Assembly: GCF_000737705.1 (NCBI RefSeq) | Contig: NZ_JPRH01000009.1 | Coordinates: forward strand, 87,308-151,307 | DNA: 64,000 nt | Direction of reading: 5' to 3' | DNA from: Chryseobacterium soli | Lineage (GTDB): Bacteria; Bacteroidota; Bacteroidia; Flavobacteriales; Weeksellaceae | In this document: in pieces, positions 34,353 to 45,600 of the stretch | How the letters are laid out: each line of letters starts with the position of its first letter | Position numbering within the stretch: position 1 is the first letter of the stretch | The notes under the pieces: model-generated | What the model was told of the DNA's origin: nothing | The model's database searches: none | What the model saw: the letters and a program-made list of their open reading frames with translations, nothing else | Made by a program: the position numbers and the translations under genes

Positions 34353-35759
34353 ATGAAAAAGAAGAAAGATATCATTCTTGAAAATATCAAGTTGTTTACT
34401 GCAGGAGCTAAAGGAGTAGCAATTGGAAAGACTGAAGATGGAAAAACCGTATTGGTTTCAGGAGCAATTCCAGGAGATGTGGTGAATGCCAGAGTAAAAA
34501 AATCTAAGTCCAAATACTATGAAGCTGAAACGGTAGAAGTATTGGAAAAATCTCCTTACAGAGTGGAACCTAAATGTATTCATTTTGGAACTTGTGGAGG
34601 ATGCAAATGGCAAAATATGAGCTATGAGAAACAGCTCGACGTTAAACAGGAAGAAGTATACAATAACATCAAAAGAATCGGCGGAATCGATGATTTTGAA
34701 ACCATACCTATTTTAGGAGCTGCCGAACAGTATTTTTACAGAAACAAAATGGAATTCTCATTCTCCAATGCGAGATGGCTTACCAAATATGAAATAAGCT
34801 CAGAAGAAAATTTTGGAAGCAAAGATGCCTTAGGGTTTCATATTCCGGGAATGTGGAGTAAGATTCTGGATCTTAAAGAATGTTTTCTTCAGGAAGATCC
34901 ATCAAATGCAATCCGTTTGGCCGTGAAAAAATTTGGGGTAGATAATGGATTGGACTTCTTTGACGTTAAAAATCAGGAAGGATTCCTGAGAACTTTAATG
35001 ATGAGACAGAACTCTCAAGGAGAATGGATGGTGTTGTTCCAGTTATACAGAGAAGAAAAAGCTAACAGAATAAAGCTTTTTGATTATTTACTTGAAAATT
35101 TCCCACAGATAAAAACATTGGTATACGCCATCAATCCTAAGCAGAATGATTCTATTTATGATTTGAATGTCAATACCTATTTTGGAGAAGGATTTTTGAT
35201 GGAAGAAATGGATGGGCTTAAATTTAAAATAGGACCAAAATCATTTTTCCAGACGAATTATAAGCAGGCTTTGGAACTGTATAGAAAAACATTGGAGTTT
35301 GCAGACTTGAAAGGAGATGAAGTGGTGTATGATCTATATACAGGAACAGGAACCATTGCTCAGTATGTGGCAAGAAATGCAAAGCATGTTATTGGAATTG
35401 AATCGGTTCAGGAAGCGATAGACGCCGCGATTGAACATGCTGAATTAAATGGCCTTACCAATACAACATTCTATTGTGGAGATATGAAGAACGTGTTTAA
35501 TGATGAGTTTCTTGAAAACCATCCTAAAGCAGACGTTTTAATTACCGATCCGCCAAGAGACGGAATGCACCAGAAGGTTGTAGAACAAATCCTGAAACTG
35601 GCTCCTGAAAAAGTAGTGTATGTGAGCTGTAATTCAGCAACACAGGCTAGGGATTTGGCATTGATGAAAGATCATTATACTTTGGTGAAAATCTTACCGG
35701 TAGACATGTTCCCGCAGACTCATCATGTTGAAAACATTGCTTTATTGATTAAAAAATAA
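34353..35759 (+). CDS. rlmD: 23S rRNA (uracil-1939-C5)-methyltransferase RlmD
   Basis: A 468-residue protein. The N-terminal TRAM domain contains GAKGVAIGKTEDGKTVLVSGAIPGD. 4Fe-4S cluster cysteines are in CIHFGTCGGCKW (about 75-86), with a further Cys near 172. The SAM-binding segment is YDLYTGTGTIAQYVA, followed by DPPRDGMH and the nucleophile Cys in YVSCNSATQARDLA. It methylates uracil in 23S rRNA; RumA/RlmD versus RlmC specificity cannot be settled by eye. It precedes a metalloprotease and the DUF6452/DUF6048 pair on the same strand. Confidence 0.9.
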   Translation: MKKKKDIILENIKLFTAGAKGVAIGKTEDGKTVLVSGAIPGDVVNARVKKSKSKYYEAETVEVLEKSPYRVEPKCIHFGTCGGCKWQNMSYEKQLDVKQEEVYNNIKRIGGIDDFETIPILGAAEQYFYRNKMEFSFSNARWLTKYEISSEENFGSKDALGFHIPGMWSKILDLKECFLQEDPSNAIRLAVKKFGVDNGLDFFDVKNQEGFLRTLMMRQNSQGEWMVLFQLYREEKANRIKLFDYLLENFPQIKTLVYAINPKQNDSIYDLNVNTYFGEGFLMEEMDGLKFKIGPKSFFQTNYKQALELYRKTLEFADLKGDEVVYDLYTGTGTIAQYVARNAKHVIGIESVQEAIDAAIEHAELNGLTNTTFYCGDMKNVFNDEFLENHPKADVLITDPPRDGMHQKVVEQILKLAPEKVVYVSCNSATQARDLALMKDHYTLVKILPVDMFPQTHHVENIALLIKK

Positions 35760-35796
35760 TTTAATTAAATTTGAAACTAATAATCAGAAAAATTTA

Positions 35797-38268
35797 ATGA
35801 AAAGAGCGAAAAATCTTAGTGTTGTATTCATCCTATTGGCCCTGATGTTTAATCAGTGTGAATTGAAAGGGCAGGAAAAAGATTCTACCAGTGTAAAAAC
35901 TGATACCGCTAAAGTAAAAAAAGATGATAAGAAAAAGCCTTTGATAAAACCTTATAAAGAGGTTATTACAGATAAAGCTGTATCCGATCAGGGCGTTTTT
36001 ATGGTTCATAAAATTGATGATAAATATTACTTTGAAATTCCTGATTCAATGTTAAAAAAGGAATTTCTATTAGTGACCAGACTTACAAAAGCTGCTGCAG
36101 GAATGCGTTCCGGAAGTACAGGATATGCAGGAGATCAGATTGGCCAGCAGGTGGTAGCTTTTGAAAAAGGCCCCAAAGATAAAATTCTTCTGCGAGCCAT
36201 ATCTTTTGTAGACTATGCAAAAGATTCTACTTCGGATATGTATAATTCTGTAAGAAGAAATAACGTACAGCCGATCGTAAAATCTTTTGATGTAAAAACG
36301 TATGGAGTTAATACAAAATCATCGGTCATTGAAGTTACAGACCTTTTGAATTCTGACAACGAAATGGTTTCTTTCTCTGTAAATTATAAAGATGCCTTTA
36401 AAGTAGGAGCTTTTCAGAAGGATATGTCTTTTGTGAACTTTGTGAAATCATTTCCTAATAATATTGAAATCAATACCACTAAAACTTTTGCTCGAACTTT
36501 AGGAAGACCAATACCAGGAACTCCACCAGGAGATATCCCTAAAATAAGTGGAAATTATACAGTAGAGATCAATGCTTCATTGGTTCTTTTACCTGAAAAT
36601 AAAATGCAGGCACGGTATTTTGATCCGCGAGTAGGATATTTTACTGTAGGATATACCGATTTTGATCTTGATCCTCAGGGCGTAAAAAGAATTTCTTTGG
36701 TAAAAAGATGGAAACTGGAACCGAAACCCCAAGATCTTGAAAAGTATAAAAGAGGAGAATTGGTGGAACCTGCAAAACCAATTGTATTTTACATTGATCC
36801 AGCCACCCCAAAAAAATGGGTGCCTTTTCTGATTCAGGGGGTAAACGACTGGAAAAAAGCATTTGAAAAAGCAGGTTTTAAAAATGCTATTTATGCAAAA
36901 GTTCCTGATGCTAAATCAGATCCGGAATGGAGCCTTGAAGATGCAAGGTTTTCTGCAATAGTATATAAACCTTCTGATGTTCCTAATGCTTCGGGGCCTT
37001 CAATTTCAGATCCGAGAACAGGAGAAATCCTGGAAAGCCACATCAACTGGTATCATAATGTAATGATGCTGTTGAGAAACTGGTATTTCGTTCAGGCATC
37101 ACCGAATGACCCAAGAGCAAGAAAAGTTGAATTTGATGATCAGCTAATGGGAGAACTGATTCGTTTCGTTTCCTCTCACGAAGTTGGACATACTTTAGGA
37201 TTAAGACATAACTTTGGTTCAAGTTCTACGGTTCCGGTTGAAAAATTGAGAGATAAAAAATGGCTTGAGAAAAACGGACATACTCCTTCAATTATGGATT
37301 ATGCAAGATTTAATTATGTTGCACAGCCGGAAGATAATATCGGAGATTCCGGAATTATGCCAAGAATCGGAGATTATGATGACTGGGCGATCGAGTGGGG
37401 GTACAGAAGATTTTATCAGTACAATACTCCGGACCTGGAAAAAGAATACTTAAATAAATGGGTGATTAAAAACCTTCAGAATAACAGACTTTGGTTCGGG
37501 ACTGAATCCAATCCTTTAGATCCGAGATCGCAAAGCGAACAGGTAGGAGATAATGCAATGATTGCAAGTACCTACGGAATCAAAAACCTGAAAAGGATTA
37601 TCGAGAACCTTGACAAGTGGACGGCTACTCCGAATGAAGATTATGAAAACCTTGGAACGATGTATGATCAGGTTACCCTTCAGTTCAAAAGATATCTGGG
37701 ACATGTTTCCAAATATATTGGAGGCCAGATGGAAACTCCTAAAACGGCTGAACAGTCAGGGGCGGTATATGAAGTAGTACCTAAAAAAGATCAGAAAGAA
37801 GCCATGAAGTTTTTAGAAGAAAATGTATTTACCACTCCGCAGTGGCTGATCAAAAAGGATATTTTTGAGAAAACAGGAAAAACACCTGTGAAAACTGTTG
37901 AAGATATTCAGAATGGGGTTCTTTCCAGAATTTTAAGCCCAATGGTTTTGCAGAATATGTATCAGATGGAAACGGTAGATCAAAATACCTATACGATTTC
38001 CGAATTGTTCTCAGATCTTAATTCTTCTATCATTAAAAAAGAAAATCCTGATGTGTACGGAAGAAATCTTCAGCGAAATTATGTGGATAATTTAATCAAG
38101 CTGGTGGATACAAAATCTTCTGACAGATCTGATGTTTCTGCTATTGCAAGAGGCAATTTGAATTCAATTAAAAAAGAAATTTCTGCAAAAACAGATGTTA
38201 ATATGGTTAATAAATATCATTATGAAGATCTTGTTTTCAGAATAGAAAAAGCATTAGATCCAAAATAA
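35797..38268 (+). CDS. Secreted zinc-dependent metalloprotease (DUF5117/DUF5118 family)
   Basis: An 823-residue protein with a hydrophobic N-terminus and a Lys/Asp-rich linker. The long N-terminal region typical of this Bacteroidota family contains PYKEVITDKAVSDQGVFMVHKIDDKYYFEIPDS-type sequence. The metzincin-like zinc site SSHEVGHTLGLRHNFGSSS is at about residues 463-481 (HExxHxxGxxH). The C-terminal domain follows SIMDYARFNYVAQPED. It probably degrades proteins in the periplasm or outside; the natural substrate is unknown. It ends 4 bases before the DUF6452 lipoprotein. Confidence 0.88.
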   Translation: MKRAKNLSVVFILLALMFNQCELKGQEKDSTSVKTDTAKVKKDDKKKPLIKPYKEVITDKAVSDQGVFMVHKIDDKYYFEIPDSMLKKEFLLVTRLTKAAAGMRSGSTGYAGDQIGQQVVAFEKGPKDKILLRAISFVDYAKDSTSDMYNSVRRNNVQPIVKSFDVKTYGVNTKSSVIEVTDLLNSDNEMVSFSVNYKDAFKVGAFQKDMSFVNFVKSFPNNIEINTTKTFARTLGRPIPGTPPGDIPKISGNYTVEINASLVLLPENKMQARYFDPRVGYFTVGYTDFDLDPQGVKRISLVKRWKLEPKPQDLEKYKRGELVEPAKPIVFYIDPATPKKWVPFLIQGVNDWKKAFEKAGFKNAIYAKVPDAKSDPEWSLEDARFSAIVYKPSDVPNASGPSISDPRTGEILESHINWYHNVMMLLRNWYFVQASPNDPRARKVEFDDQLMGELIRFVSSHEVGHTLGLRHNFGSSSTVPVEKLRDKKWLEKNGHTPSIMDYARFNYVAQPEDNIGDSGIMPRIGDYDDWAIEWGYRRFYQYNTPDLEKEYLNKWVIKNLQNNRLWFGTESNPLDPRSQSEQVGDNAMIASTYGIKNLKRIIENLDKWTATPNEDYENLGTMYDQVTLQFKRYLGHVSKYIGGQMETPKTAEQSGAVYEVVPKKDQKEAMKFLEENVFTTPQWLIKKDIFEKTGKTPVKTVEDIQNGVLSRILSPMVLQNMYQMETVDQNTYTISELFSDLNSSIIKKENPDVYGRNLQRNYVDNLIKLVDTKSSDRSDVSAIARGNLNSIKKEISAKTDVNMVNKYHYEDLVFRIEKALDPK

Positions 38269-38272
38269 AATT

Positions 38273-38749
38273 ATGAAATACCTTAAATTCATTCTATTAA
38301 TATGCGTGCTCGGAACCCTCTTTTCTTGTGGTGGGGATGATGATATCTGTGAAAGTGGAGAAGGAACTCCCAGAATGAAGGTTGCTTTCAAATCTCTTCA
38401 GACAGGGAAAACGGTTACATTAGATTCATTATATGTAGCGGTAGACTACGGATCCGGAAAAGTACAGTTGGGGAAACTTGAGAAGATTGGTTCCAGACTT
38501 ATTCCATTAAGGGTAGATGATTCTCCTTATACTGATGTTTACTTTAGATTATCAGATAAAGGCGCAGAATCACAAGTCAGAATCAATTACACAACCAAGT
38601 CCACATATGTGTCTCCGGGATGTGGGATTAAAAAATATTACGAGAATTTAACTTCAGCATTAACAACTCCTAATCCTGTTCAAAAGCTGGAAGAAGGACA
38701 AAATCAAATAGAGAATGAAGACAAGACTAATCTTTACCTTCTTTTTTAG
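38273..38749 (+). CDS. DUF6452 lipoprotein
   Basis: A 158-residue protein with lipobox LFSC (Cys19) and conserved CESGEGTPRMKVAF and VSPGCGIKKYYENL segments. It is recognised as the DUF6452 type that Flavobacteria encode beside rlmD and a DUF6048 protein. The function is unknown. It overlaps the next gene by 35 bases in another frame. Confidence 0.8.
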   Translation: MKYLKFILLICVLGTLFSCGGDDDICESGEGTPRMKVAFKSLQTGKTVTLDSLYVAVDYGSGKVQLGKLEKIGSRLIPLRVDDSPYTDVYFRLSDKGAESQVRINYTTKSTYVSPGCGIKKYYENLTSALTTPNPVQKLEEGQNQIENEDKTNLYLLF

Positions 38750-39374
38750 CCTATTGGGAATATTGAGCTTTGCTCAGACTACTAAAGAAGTTAAAAAAGA
38801 AAAATGGAAATACAAACCCAATTTTATGATTGGTCTTGATGCCCTCAATGCAGGAGCTTCCTTTTTTTCAGATAGAAAACTGTACGAGGGATTTATCTCC
38901 TCAAAGATCAACGATAACGTTCATGCTGTCATAGAGGCTGGTTTTGAGAAGAATATCTATCAGAAGAACAGCTATGATGCAAAAGTGAGCGGGCCTTTCC
39001 TGAAATTAGGAGCATTTTATATGCTTGCCAAGGATGCTGAAAATGAGTTTAATGGATTTTATGTAGGAGGAAAAGCGGCAACATCATTCTATACTCAGGA
39101 ATATATGGCAGTTCCGGTTCGTGGGTATGGTGGTAGCAATTCTTCCTTAGCCTTTCCTTCATCTTCACAATCGTCGTATTGGATAGAAGGTCTGATAGGA
39201 GGCAGAGTACAGCTGTTTGATTCAAATTTTTATATTGATGTTAATTTGCAGCCTAAATACATGGTAGCAACCTCTAAGCAGGAAGATATACAGCCGATGA
39301 TCGTTCCGGGGTTCGGGAAAAGTTCTTCGAAATTTAATATGGGTTTTGCTTGGAATATCGCCTATAAGTTTTAA
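38715..39374 (+). CDS. DUF6048 outer membrane beta-barrel-like protein
   Basis: A 219-residue protein with a signal peptide (ending LSFAQ) and alternating amphipathic strands (FMIGLDALNAGASFFSDRKLYEGFIS, VHAVIEAGFEKN, FNMGFAWNIAYKF). The terminal aromatic residue is typical of outer membrane barrels. It is the partner of DUF6452 by position and 35-base overlap, suggesting translational coupling and a shared envelope role. Confidence 0.8.
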   Translation: MKTRLIFTFFFSLLGILSFAQTTKEVKKEKWKYKPNFMIGLDALNAGASFFSDRKLYEGFISSKINDNVHAVIEAGFEKNIYQKNSYDAKVSGPFLKLGAFYMLAKDAENEFNGFYVGGKAATSFYTQEYMAVPVRGYGGSNSSLAFPSSSQSSYWIEGLIGGRVQLFDSNFYIDVNLQPKYMVATSKQEDIQPMIVPGFGKSSSKFNMGFAWNIAYKF

Positions 39375-39412
39375 GAAAATCTCTTAAAAAACTACATTAT
39401 TTTACATAATAA

Positions 39413-39445
39413 CTAATCCTCAGGTAATTCTGAGGATTTATTTTT
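39413..39445 (+). terminator. Terminator after the DUF6048 gene
   Basis: AATCCTCAG (39415-39423) pairs with CTGAGGATT (39430-39438), followed by a T-rich run. Confidence 0.75.
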
Positions 39446-39559
39446 ATTCTGTAATAAAAGTGATAATGATATTTTTTTTTCAAAAATTATGACAATGCAG
39501 TAGCATAATAGTATAAAATTATTAGATTTGTGAAATAATCTAATATTATTGATAAATTT

Positions 39560-42481
39560 ATGAAAAAACTTATTACTACTTTAATTTGTAGTTTAATAGG
39601 TGGTACTGCTCTGGCACAGTGGACGCCTACTACATTCAGGAATGGTTCGGAAATGAAACTTTCTTTAGTGCGTAATTATTATAAGTTAGATCTTGTTAAA
39701 ATAAGAGAACAACTTAAAAATGCGCAGGAGACAGGACCTAATGCAAAATCTGTTGAGATTTCTTTGCCAACCTTAAGTGGAAAAATTGAAAGATTTGCAG
39801 TATATAGCTTTCCGGTTGTTGTAAAGGAACTGGCAGACCAATATCAACTTGGTTCTTATGTTGGAGTGGGGATTGATGATCCTTCTAAATATTTAAGATT
39901 TTCTCTAGCTCCTAATGATTTTCAATCAATGGTGATCAAGGATGGTAATTATGAATTTATTGAGCCTCAAAATGCTGATAAAACAGTTTACGGAATTCAT
40001 CCTAAATCCGTCCCAACAGGAACTAAGAGTTTTGCATGTAGTACCTCTGAAAATTCTAAAGAAGTAACCGAGCTGGATGCATTAATTAAATCTGGAAAGT
40101 CTTTTAAAAACCAACCTACAGATTTTTCTAAAAGTTCTGATAAAAAATTCAGAACAATGCGTTTAGCAATTTCAACGACTGGAGAATATACAGCTTTTCA
40201 TGGTGGAACAGTACCATTGGCTCTTGCGGCAATTAATGCCACAATGACAAGGGTAAATGGAGTGTTTGAAAAAGATCTTGCACTACACTTAAATGTTCAA
40301 AACTATCCGAATATAATCTATACTAATGCCGCAACAGACCCATATACTGGAAACTTGAATCTGCAGTTACAGCAGACTCTTACCACGGCTGTAGGAAATG
40401 AAAATTATGATATCGGACATATCTTCAATGCAGCAGGAAATAATGGAAATGCAGGCTGTATAGGGTGTGTGTGTATTGATCCTGCTACTACTACTTCACT
40501 GGCTAAAGGTTCAGGTTTTACACAGAGTACAAGCCCTGTCGGAGATAATTTTGATATCGATTTTGTTGCCCATGAAATGGGACATCAGATAGGTGCAAAT
40601 CATACCTTTGCCCATGCTTTAGAGAATGCTGGAGTAAACGTTGAGCCGGGTTCTGGATCTACCATTATGGGATATGCTGGTATCACCGGAGCTACGACAG
40701 ATGTTCAGGCACATTCTGATCCATTCTTTCATAAAGTAAGTATTGTTCAGATTCAAAATAACCTGACTAATAAAACTTGTGATGTAGAAACAGCTGTAGT
40801 AAATAATCCTCCAGTAATTTCGGCTTTACCTACTTACAATATTCCTAAAGGAACAGCATTCGTATTAACAGCTTCTGCAACAGATCCTGAAAATGATCCT
40901 TTGACCTATATTTGGGAGGAAGTTGACAATGCAAGTATTGTGATTGATAAAAATAATCTGGGAACTACAACTACGGGTGCTTCATTTAGATCTGTTGCAG
41001 CAACAACAAGTCCTACAAGATATTTCCCTAAGTTATCTTCAGTATTATCCGGAGTTCTGGATAACTCAAATAGTGGTTGGGAATCAGTATCTATGGTACC
41101 TAGAACTACTAATTTCGCGGTAACAGTAAGAGATAATAATGTGGATGTTACACAGCAGCAGACTCAATCTGCACAACAGACAATTGTTGTTGGAGGTGAT
41201 GGGCCATTTAAGATTACTTCACAATATGCTGCTTCTAACGTTCCGTCTGCTATTACATGGGATGTAGCTAACACAAATGCCTCACCTTATAATGTTGCCA
41301 ATGTGAAAATTGACTACACCACTGATAATGGAACGACATGGGTAACCCTTGCAGCTTCTACCGTAAATGACGGAAGTGAGGCATTTACTTTCCCTGTTGC
41401 TTTAAACGGCCAGACAATTAAAGTTAGAATATCTTCTATAGGAAATGTATTCTATGCTGTAAAATCAGTAATTGTCACCAATTTCTCTTCTTGTGACGGG
41501 ACCGCGCCTACAGGTATTGTAACAAGTAACATTACAACAAACTCTGTTGATGTAAACTGGGCTCCCATTACATTAGCTACATATGTTGTTCGTTATAAAA
41601 AAGTATCTGATACTTCTTGGCAGCAGATTACAACTTCATCCTCTAGTATTACCTTAACAAACCTTGTTGATGGAACTGCTTATGAAGTTCAGGTTGCGGC
41701 AGTGTGTTCAGGAACGCAGGGTACTTATTCTGCGTCTGTAAACTTTAGTACAGCAGGTATTACTTATTGTACAGCAGCTTCAGCTAATGCAACAGATGAT
41801 CATATTGCGGGTGTTTCTTTAGCAAACATCACCAATCCATCAGGACCTAGCGTATATACAAACTATACAGCAAATGCTGCTCTTCAGATTAATTTGATGC
41901 AGAATAATCCTTATACATTATCTGTTACAAAAGGATGGGCTTCTACTGCTTACCCGGAAATGGTTTCAGCTTGGATAGATTTCAATAGAAATGGAGTTTT
42001 TGAAGATTCTGAAAGAATAATGACTGTTTCAAATGCAGCTACAAATGTCCAAAACCCAGTTACAGCAACATTTACACCTCCTTCTACTGCCGTTACAGGT
42101 CAGCCTTTGAGAATGAGAGTGGGGGTATTATATTACAGTTCTCCGGGTTATATTTTCACAAACGCTTGTGGAGTGTTTAATACTTACGGTGAAATAGAAG
42201 ATTATAATGTGGTTATTACAGGTTCTTTAGGAACAAGCGATGTAGCTAATCCTAATAACGGTATCCAGTTATATCCAAACCCTACAGCTGATGTCTTGAA
42301 TGTAACTAAAGTTTCTGATAAGGCTACTTATAAAATTTATAGTGTTGCCGGTCAGTTATTGGATAGTGGAAATATCAACGGTGGAAAAATCAATGTTTCA
42401 GCTTTAATTAAAGGCGGATACATGATTACGATTGATGAAAAAGGAAGAGATCAGTTCAAATCTAAATTCATTAAGAAATAA
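39560..42481 (+). CDS. T9SS-secreted reprolysin-like metalloprotease with Fn3 and GEVED domains
   Basis: A 973-residue protein with a signal peptide ending TALAQ, then a propeptide-like region (about 20-190). The reprolysin-type (M12B) catalytic domain has HEMGHQIGANHTF at about 338-350 and the Met-turn STIMGYAG. A middle domain of Ig/PKD type follows (PPVISALPTYNIPKGTAFVLTA). After it come one fibronectin III domain (about 650-730), one GEVED-type domain ending CGVFNTYGEIEDYNVVI, and a C-terminal T9SS type A sorting domain (YPNPTADVLNV ... KFIKK). It is probably exported through the outer membrane and attached or released as a surface protease. Confidence 0.92.
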   Translation: MKKLITTLICSLIGGTALAQWTPTTFRNGSEMKLSLVRNYYKLDLVKIREQLKNAQETGPNAKSVEISLPTLSGKIERFAVYSFPVVVKELADQYQLGSYVGVGIDDPSKYLRFSLAPNDFQSMVIKDGNYEFIEPQNADKTVYGIHPKSVPTGTKSFACSTSENSKEVTELDALIKSGKSFKNQPTDFSKSSDKKFRTMRLAISTTGEYTAFHGGTVPLALAAINATMTRVNGVFEKDLALHLNVQNYPNIIYTNAATDPYTGNLNLQLQQTLTTAVGNENYDIGHIFNAAGNNGNAGCIGCVCIDPATTTSLAKGSGFTQSTSPVGDNFDIDFVAHEMGHQIGANHTFAHALENAGVNVEPGSGSTIMGYAGITGATTDVQAHSDPFFHKVSIVQIQNNLTNKTCDVETAVVNNPPVISALPTYNIPKGTAFVLTASATDPENDPLTYIWEEVDNASIVIDKNNLGTTTTGASFRSVAATTSPTRYFPKLSSVLSGVLDNSNSGWESVSMVPRTTNFAVTVRDNNVDVTQQQTQSAQQTIVVGGDGPFKITSQYAASNVPSAITWDVANTNASPYNVANVKIDYTTDNGTTWVTLAASTVNDGSEAFTFPVALNGQTIKVRISSIGNVFYAVKSVIVTNFSSCDGTAPTGIVTSNITTNSVDVNWAPITLATYVVRYKKVSDTSWQQITTSSSSITLTNLVDGTAYEVQVAAVCSGTQGTYSASVNFSTAGITYCTAASANATDDHIAGVSLANITNPSGPSVYTNYTANAALQINLMQNNPYTLSVTKGWASTAYPEMVSAWIDFNRNGVFEDSERIMTVSNAATNVQNPVTATFTPPSTAVTGQPLRMRVGVLYYSSPGYIFTNACGVFNTYGEIEDYNVVITGSLGTSDVANPNNGIQLYPNPTADVLNVTKVSDKATYKIYSVAGQLLDSGNINGGKINVSALIKGGYMITIDEKGRDQFKSKFIKK

Positions 42482-42501
42482 CCTTATTTCTTTAATAATA
42501 T

Positions 42502-42533
42502 TAAATCCCCAGGTTTTCCTGGGGATTTTTTTA
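42502..42533 (+). terminator. Terminator after the reprolysin-like gene
   Basis: AAATCCCCAGG (42503-42513), loop TTTT, CCTGGGGATTT (42518-42528) with a T7 tail. Confidence 0.85.
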
Positions 42534-42648
42534 TTCTGAATCATAAAAAGGTTTTTTATGAAATTTTTATAAAAAAAATACTTGTACCTATAATATTAGT
42601 AATGAAAAATGATTAGATTTGTATGATTAATATAATAATGAGAACATT

Positions 42649-45600
42649 ATGAAGAAACTCTTTACTTCTTTAATACTCTTTCTGTGTTTAGTTCATATAG
42701 GCTTTGTTTCCAAAGTTTATGGTCAAGCAGGGCAGATTGGGACGGGAACTACCTCCATGGTTGAGCTTCCTATATATTCATATTATGGATATAATTATTC
42801 TCAGCAGATCTATACTGCTGCTGAAGTTTCGGCTGCGGTCGGAACGGCAACTTATATTACAGCGATAAAATTTTACGTTGATTCAGCTGTATTGCCACAA
42901 ACCAATTATAGTGATTGGGTAGTATATATGGGAAATACGACCCAGGCCAATTTTGCCACTACAACGAGTTGGGTGCCTTCAACTTCAATGACCCAAGTTT
43001 TTGCAGGAACATTACCGGCTATAACAAGTGGAAACTGGGTGACCCTGCAATTATCAACTCCATTCCTGTGGAACGGAACTGATAATATTGTTGTTGGCGT
43101 TGACGAAAACACACCGAGTTATTCAGGGTATCCTGGAACAGGTTGGGGGAATTATAATGCAGGTACCAACAGAGGTATTCTTTATTATAATGACAGTACG
43201 GATCCTAGCCCTGCAGCTCCGCCTACTGCATCATCAAGATTCGATAATATTCCAAGATTACAGTTGGTAAGTGTAAGTTTACAACCTTGTACAACTGCGC
43301 CACCTGCCGGTATTGCAGTAGGGAGTATAACACCAACTTCAGCTAACGTTTCATGGACTCCATCTACCGGAGCAACCTATGTAGTGAGATACAGACCTGT
43401 ATCTGGAGGTGCGTGGACCAATATTTCTGTCAATACTCCATTAACGGGAAGCCAGCTAATTTCAGGCTTGACAGAACAAACTCAATATGAAGTTCAGGTA
43501 GCTACCATTTGTGGTGGTACTCAGGGCGCATTTTCAGCAAGTTCAACTTTTACAACTCCAGCGATCAGCTATTGTTCAGCTGGTTCTACAAGTACAACAA
43601 TAGATGGCTATATCGGTCAGGTTGCAGTTAATTCAACAGGAGCTCCTTCTATGGTAAGCAACTCTGGATTTAGTAATTACACTGATTATAGTACAGATGC
43701 AACGAGACAAGTTACTTTAGTAAGAGGAAGTGCAAATAATACAGTTACGGTTACGAAAAACTGGCCGGGCACACAATACAGTTTCACAACAGGAGTTTGG
43801 ATCGATTTTAACAGAAATGGTATTTTCGAAGCAACTGAGCGTGTGTTAACTTCTCCAAGTAATACAACATCTCCAGTTTCTGTTACCTTTGCGGTACCTT
43901 CTGGTGCAGCTGTTTACGGAGGAAACCTTACGACTCGTATGAGAGTAGGTTTAGCAGAAAGCAGCTCAGTATCGGCCTGTGGAACATTTACATGGGGTGA
44001 GGTAGAAGATTATGCAGTAAAACTTATTGATCTGCAAGCTTGTAGCGCTACTCCTCCTACTAATATTGGAGTAAATAACTTAACGCCTACTTCGGCTAAT
44101 GTTACATGGACAGCCGCTACAGGAGCAAGCTATGTAGTAAGATATAGACAAGCGCCTGCAGGTGCATGGACCACTCTTCCTGCTACCGCTGTATTAGCAA
44201 GTAACCAGCTTATTTCAGGTTTATCAGAGCAAACTCAATATGAAGTTCAGGTAGCTACCATTTGTGGTGGAACACAAGGAGCATTCTCAACAGGAGTACT
44301 CTTTACAACACCGGCAATTAGCTACTGTACATCAGCATCAACCAGCAGTACTATTGATGGGTTTATCAGCAATGTAACGGTGACGCCTACCAACTCTACC
44401 GTAATGATTAGTAATTCAGCATTTAGCAACTATACAGATTACAGTACGGATGCTACCAGATTAATTACTTTAGTGAGAGGATCTGCGAGCAATTCAATTT
44501 CTATTGCTAAAAGCTGGCCTGGTACTCAGTATTCTTTTGGAACCGGTGTCTGGATAGATTTTAACAGAAATGGTGTATTTGAAGCCAGTGAACAGGTTTT
44601 AAATTCAGCAAGTAATACAACAAGTCCTGTAACGGCTACATTTGCTGTACCTTCCGGAGCTGCTGTTTACGGAGGTATACTTAATACACGTATGCGTGTA
44701 GCATTAAGAGAATCTGCTACTGCTGCTGCATGTGGAACTTTCACATGGGGTGAAGTAGAAGATTATGCTGTAAAATTAATAGATCAGCCGGCATGTACTA
44801 CGGCACCGCCTGCGAGTCTTACCCTTACGAATCTTACCTCTACAACTGTAAATGTATCTTGGATTGGTGCAACGAATGCTACCTATACCATAAGATGGAG
44901 AGTTTCTCCTGCAGGAGCTTGGCAGACGCAAACTTTAGCTGCCGGTGTAAGTACCTATACAATTACAGGTCTTACAGAGCAGACCACCTATGATGTACAG
45001 GTTGCTACAAAATGTGGAACCAGCGCATTAGGAGCATATTCTCCTTCATCAACATTTACGACACCACCGTTATCATACTGTCCAATGACAGGAACAGGAA
45101 CTAACGACTTCATTTCTAATGTAACTGTTACTTCTTCTAACCTTGGTGTTCCGCCAATGAGTAACACTTCTGTACAAACTAACTATATCAGTTATGTAAC
45201 GCCAGCGACTCTTATTACTTTGGATATTGGTTCTCAAAATAATAAAATCTCTGTAGCAAAAGGATGGACAGGAGCAACAAGTAATGATGCTGTTACAGCA
45301 TGGATTGATTTCAACAGAAACGGAGTGTTTGAAACAACAGAACAAATTCTTGTTTCACCAGCAAACACAACTACTCCGGTTAACGCTACATTTGCCGTAC
45401 CGGCAGGTGCTTATTCAGGAGCATTAACGACTACAATGAGAGTTGTACTTAAGCGTACAAGTGCTCCGGTTATTTGCCAGAATGCAATCAATGGAGAAGT
45501 AGAAGATTATGCTGTAAGATTAAGACCATGTAGCAATATTACGCCTAACCAGCCTACGATTGTGCCGACACATAACTCTGCTACGATCAGCTGGACAGGA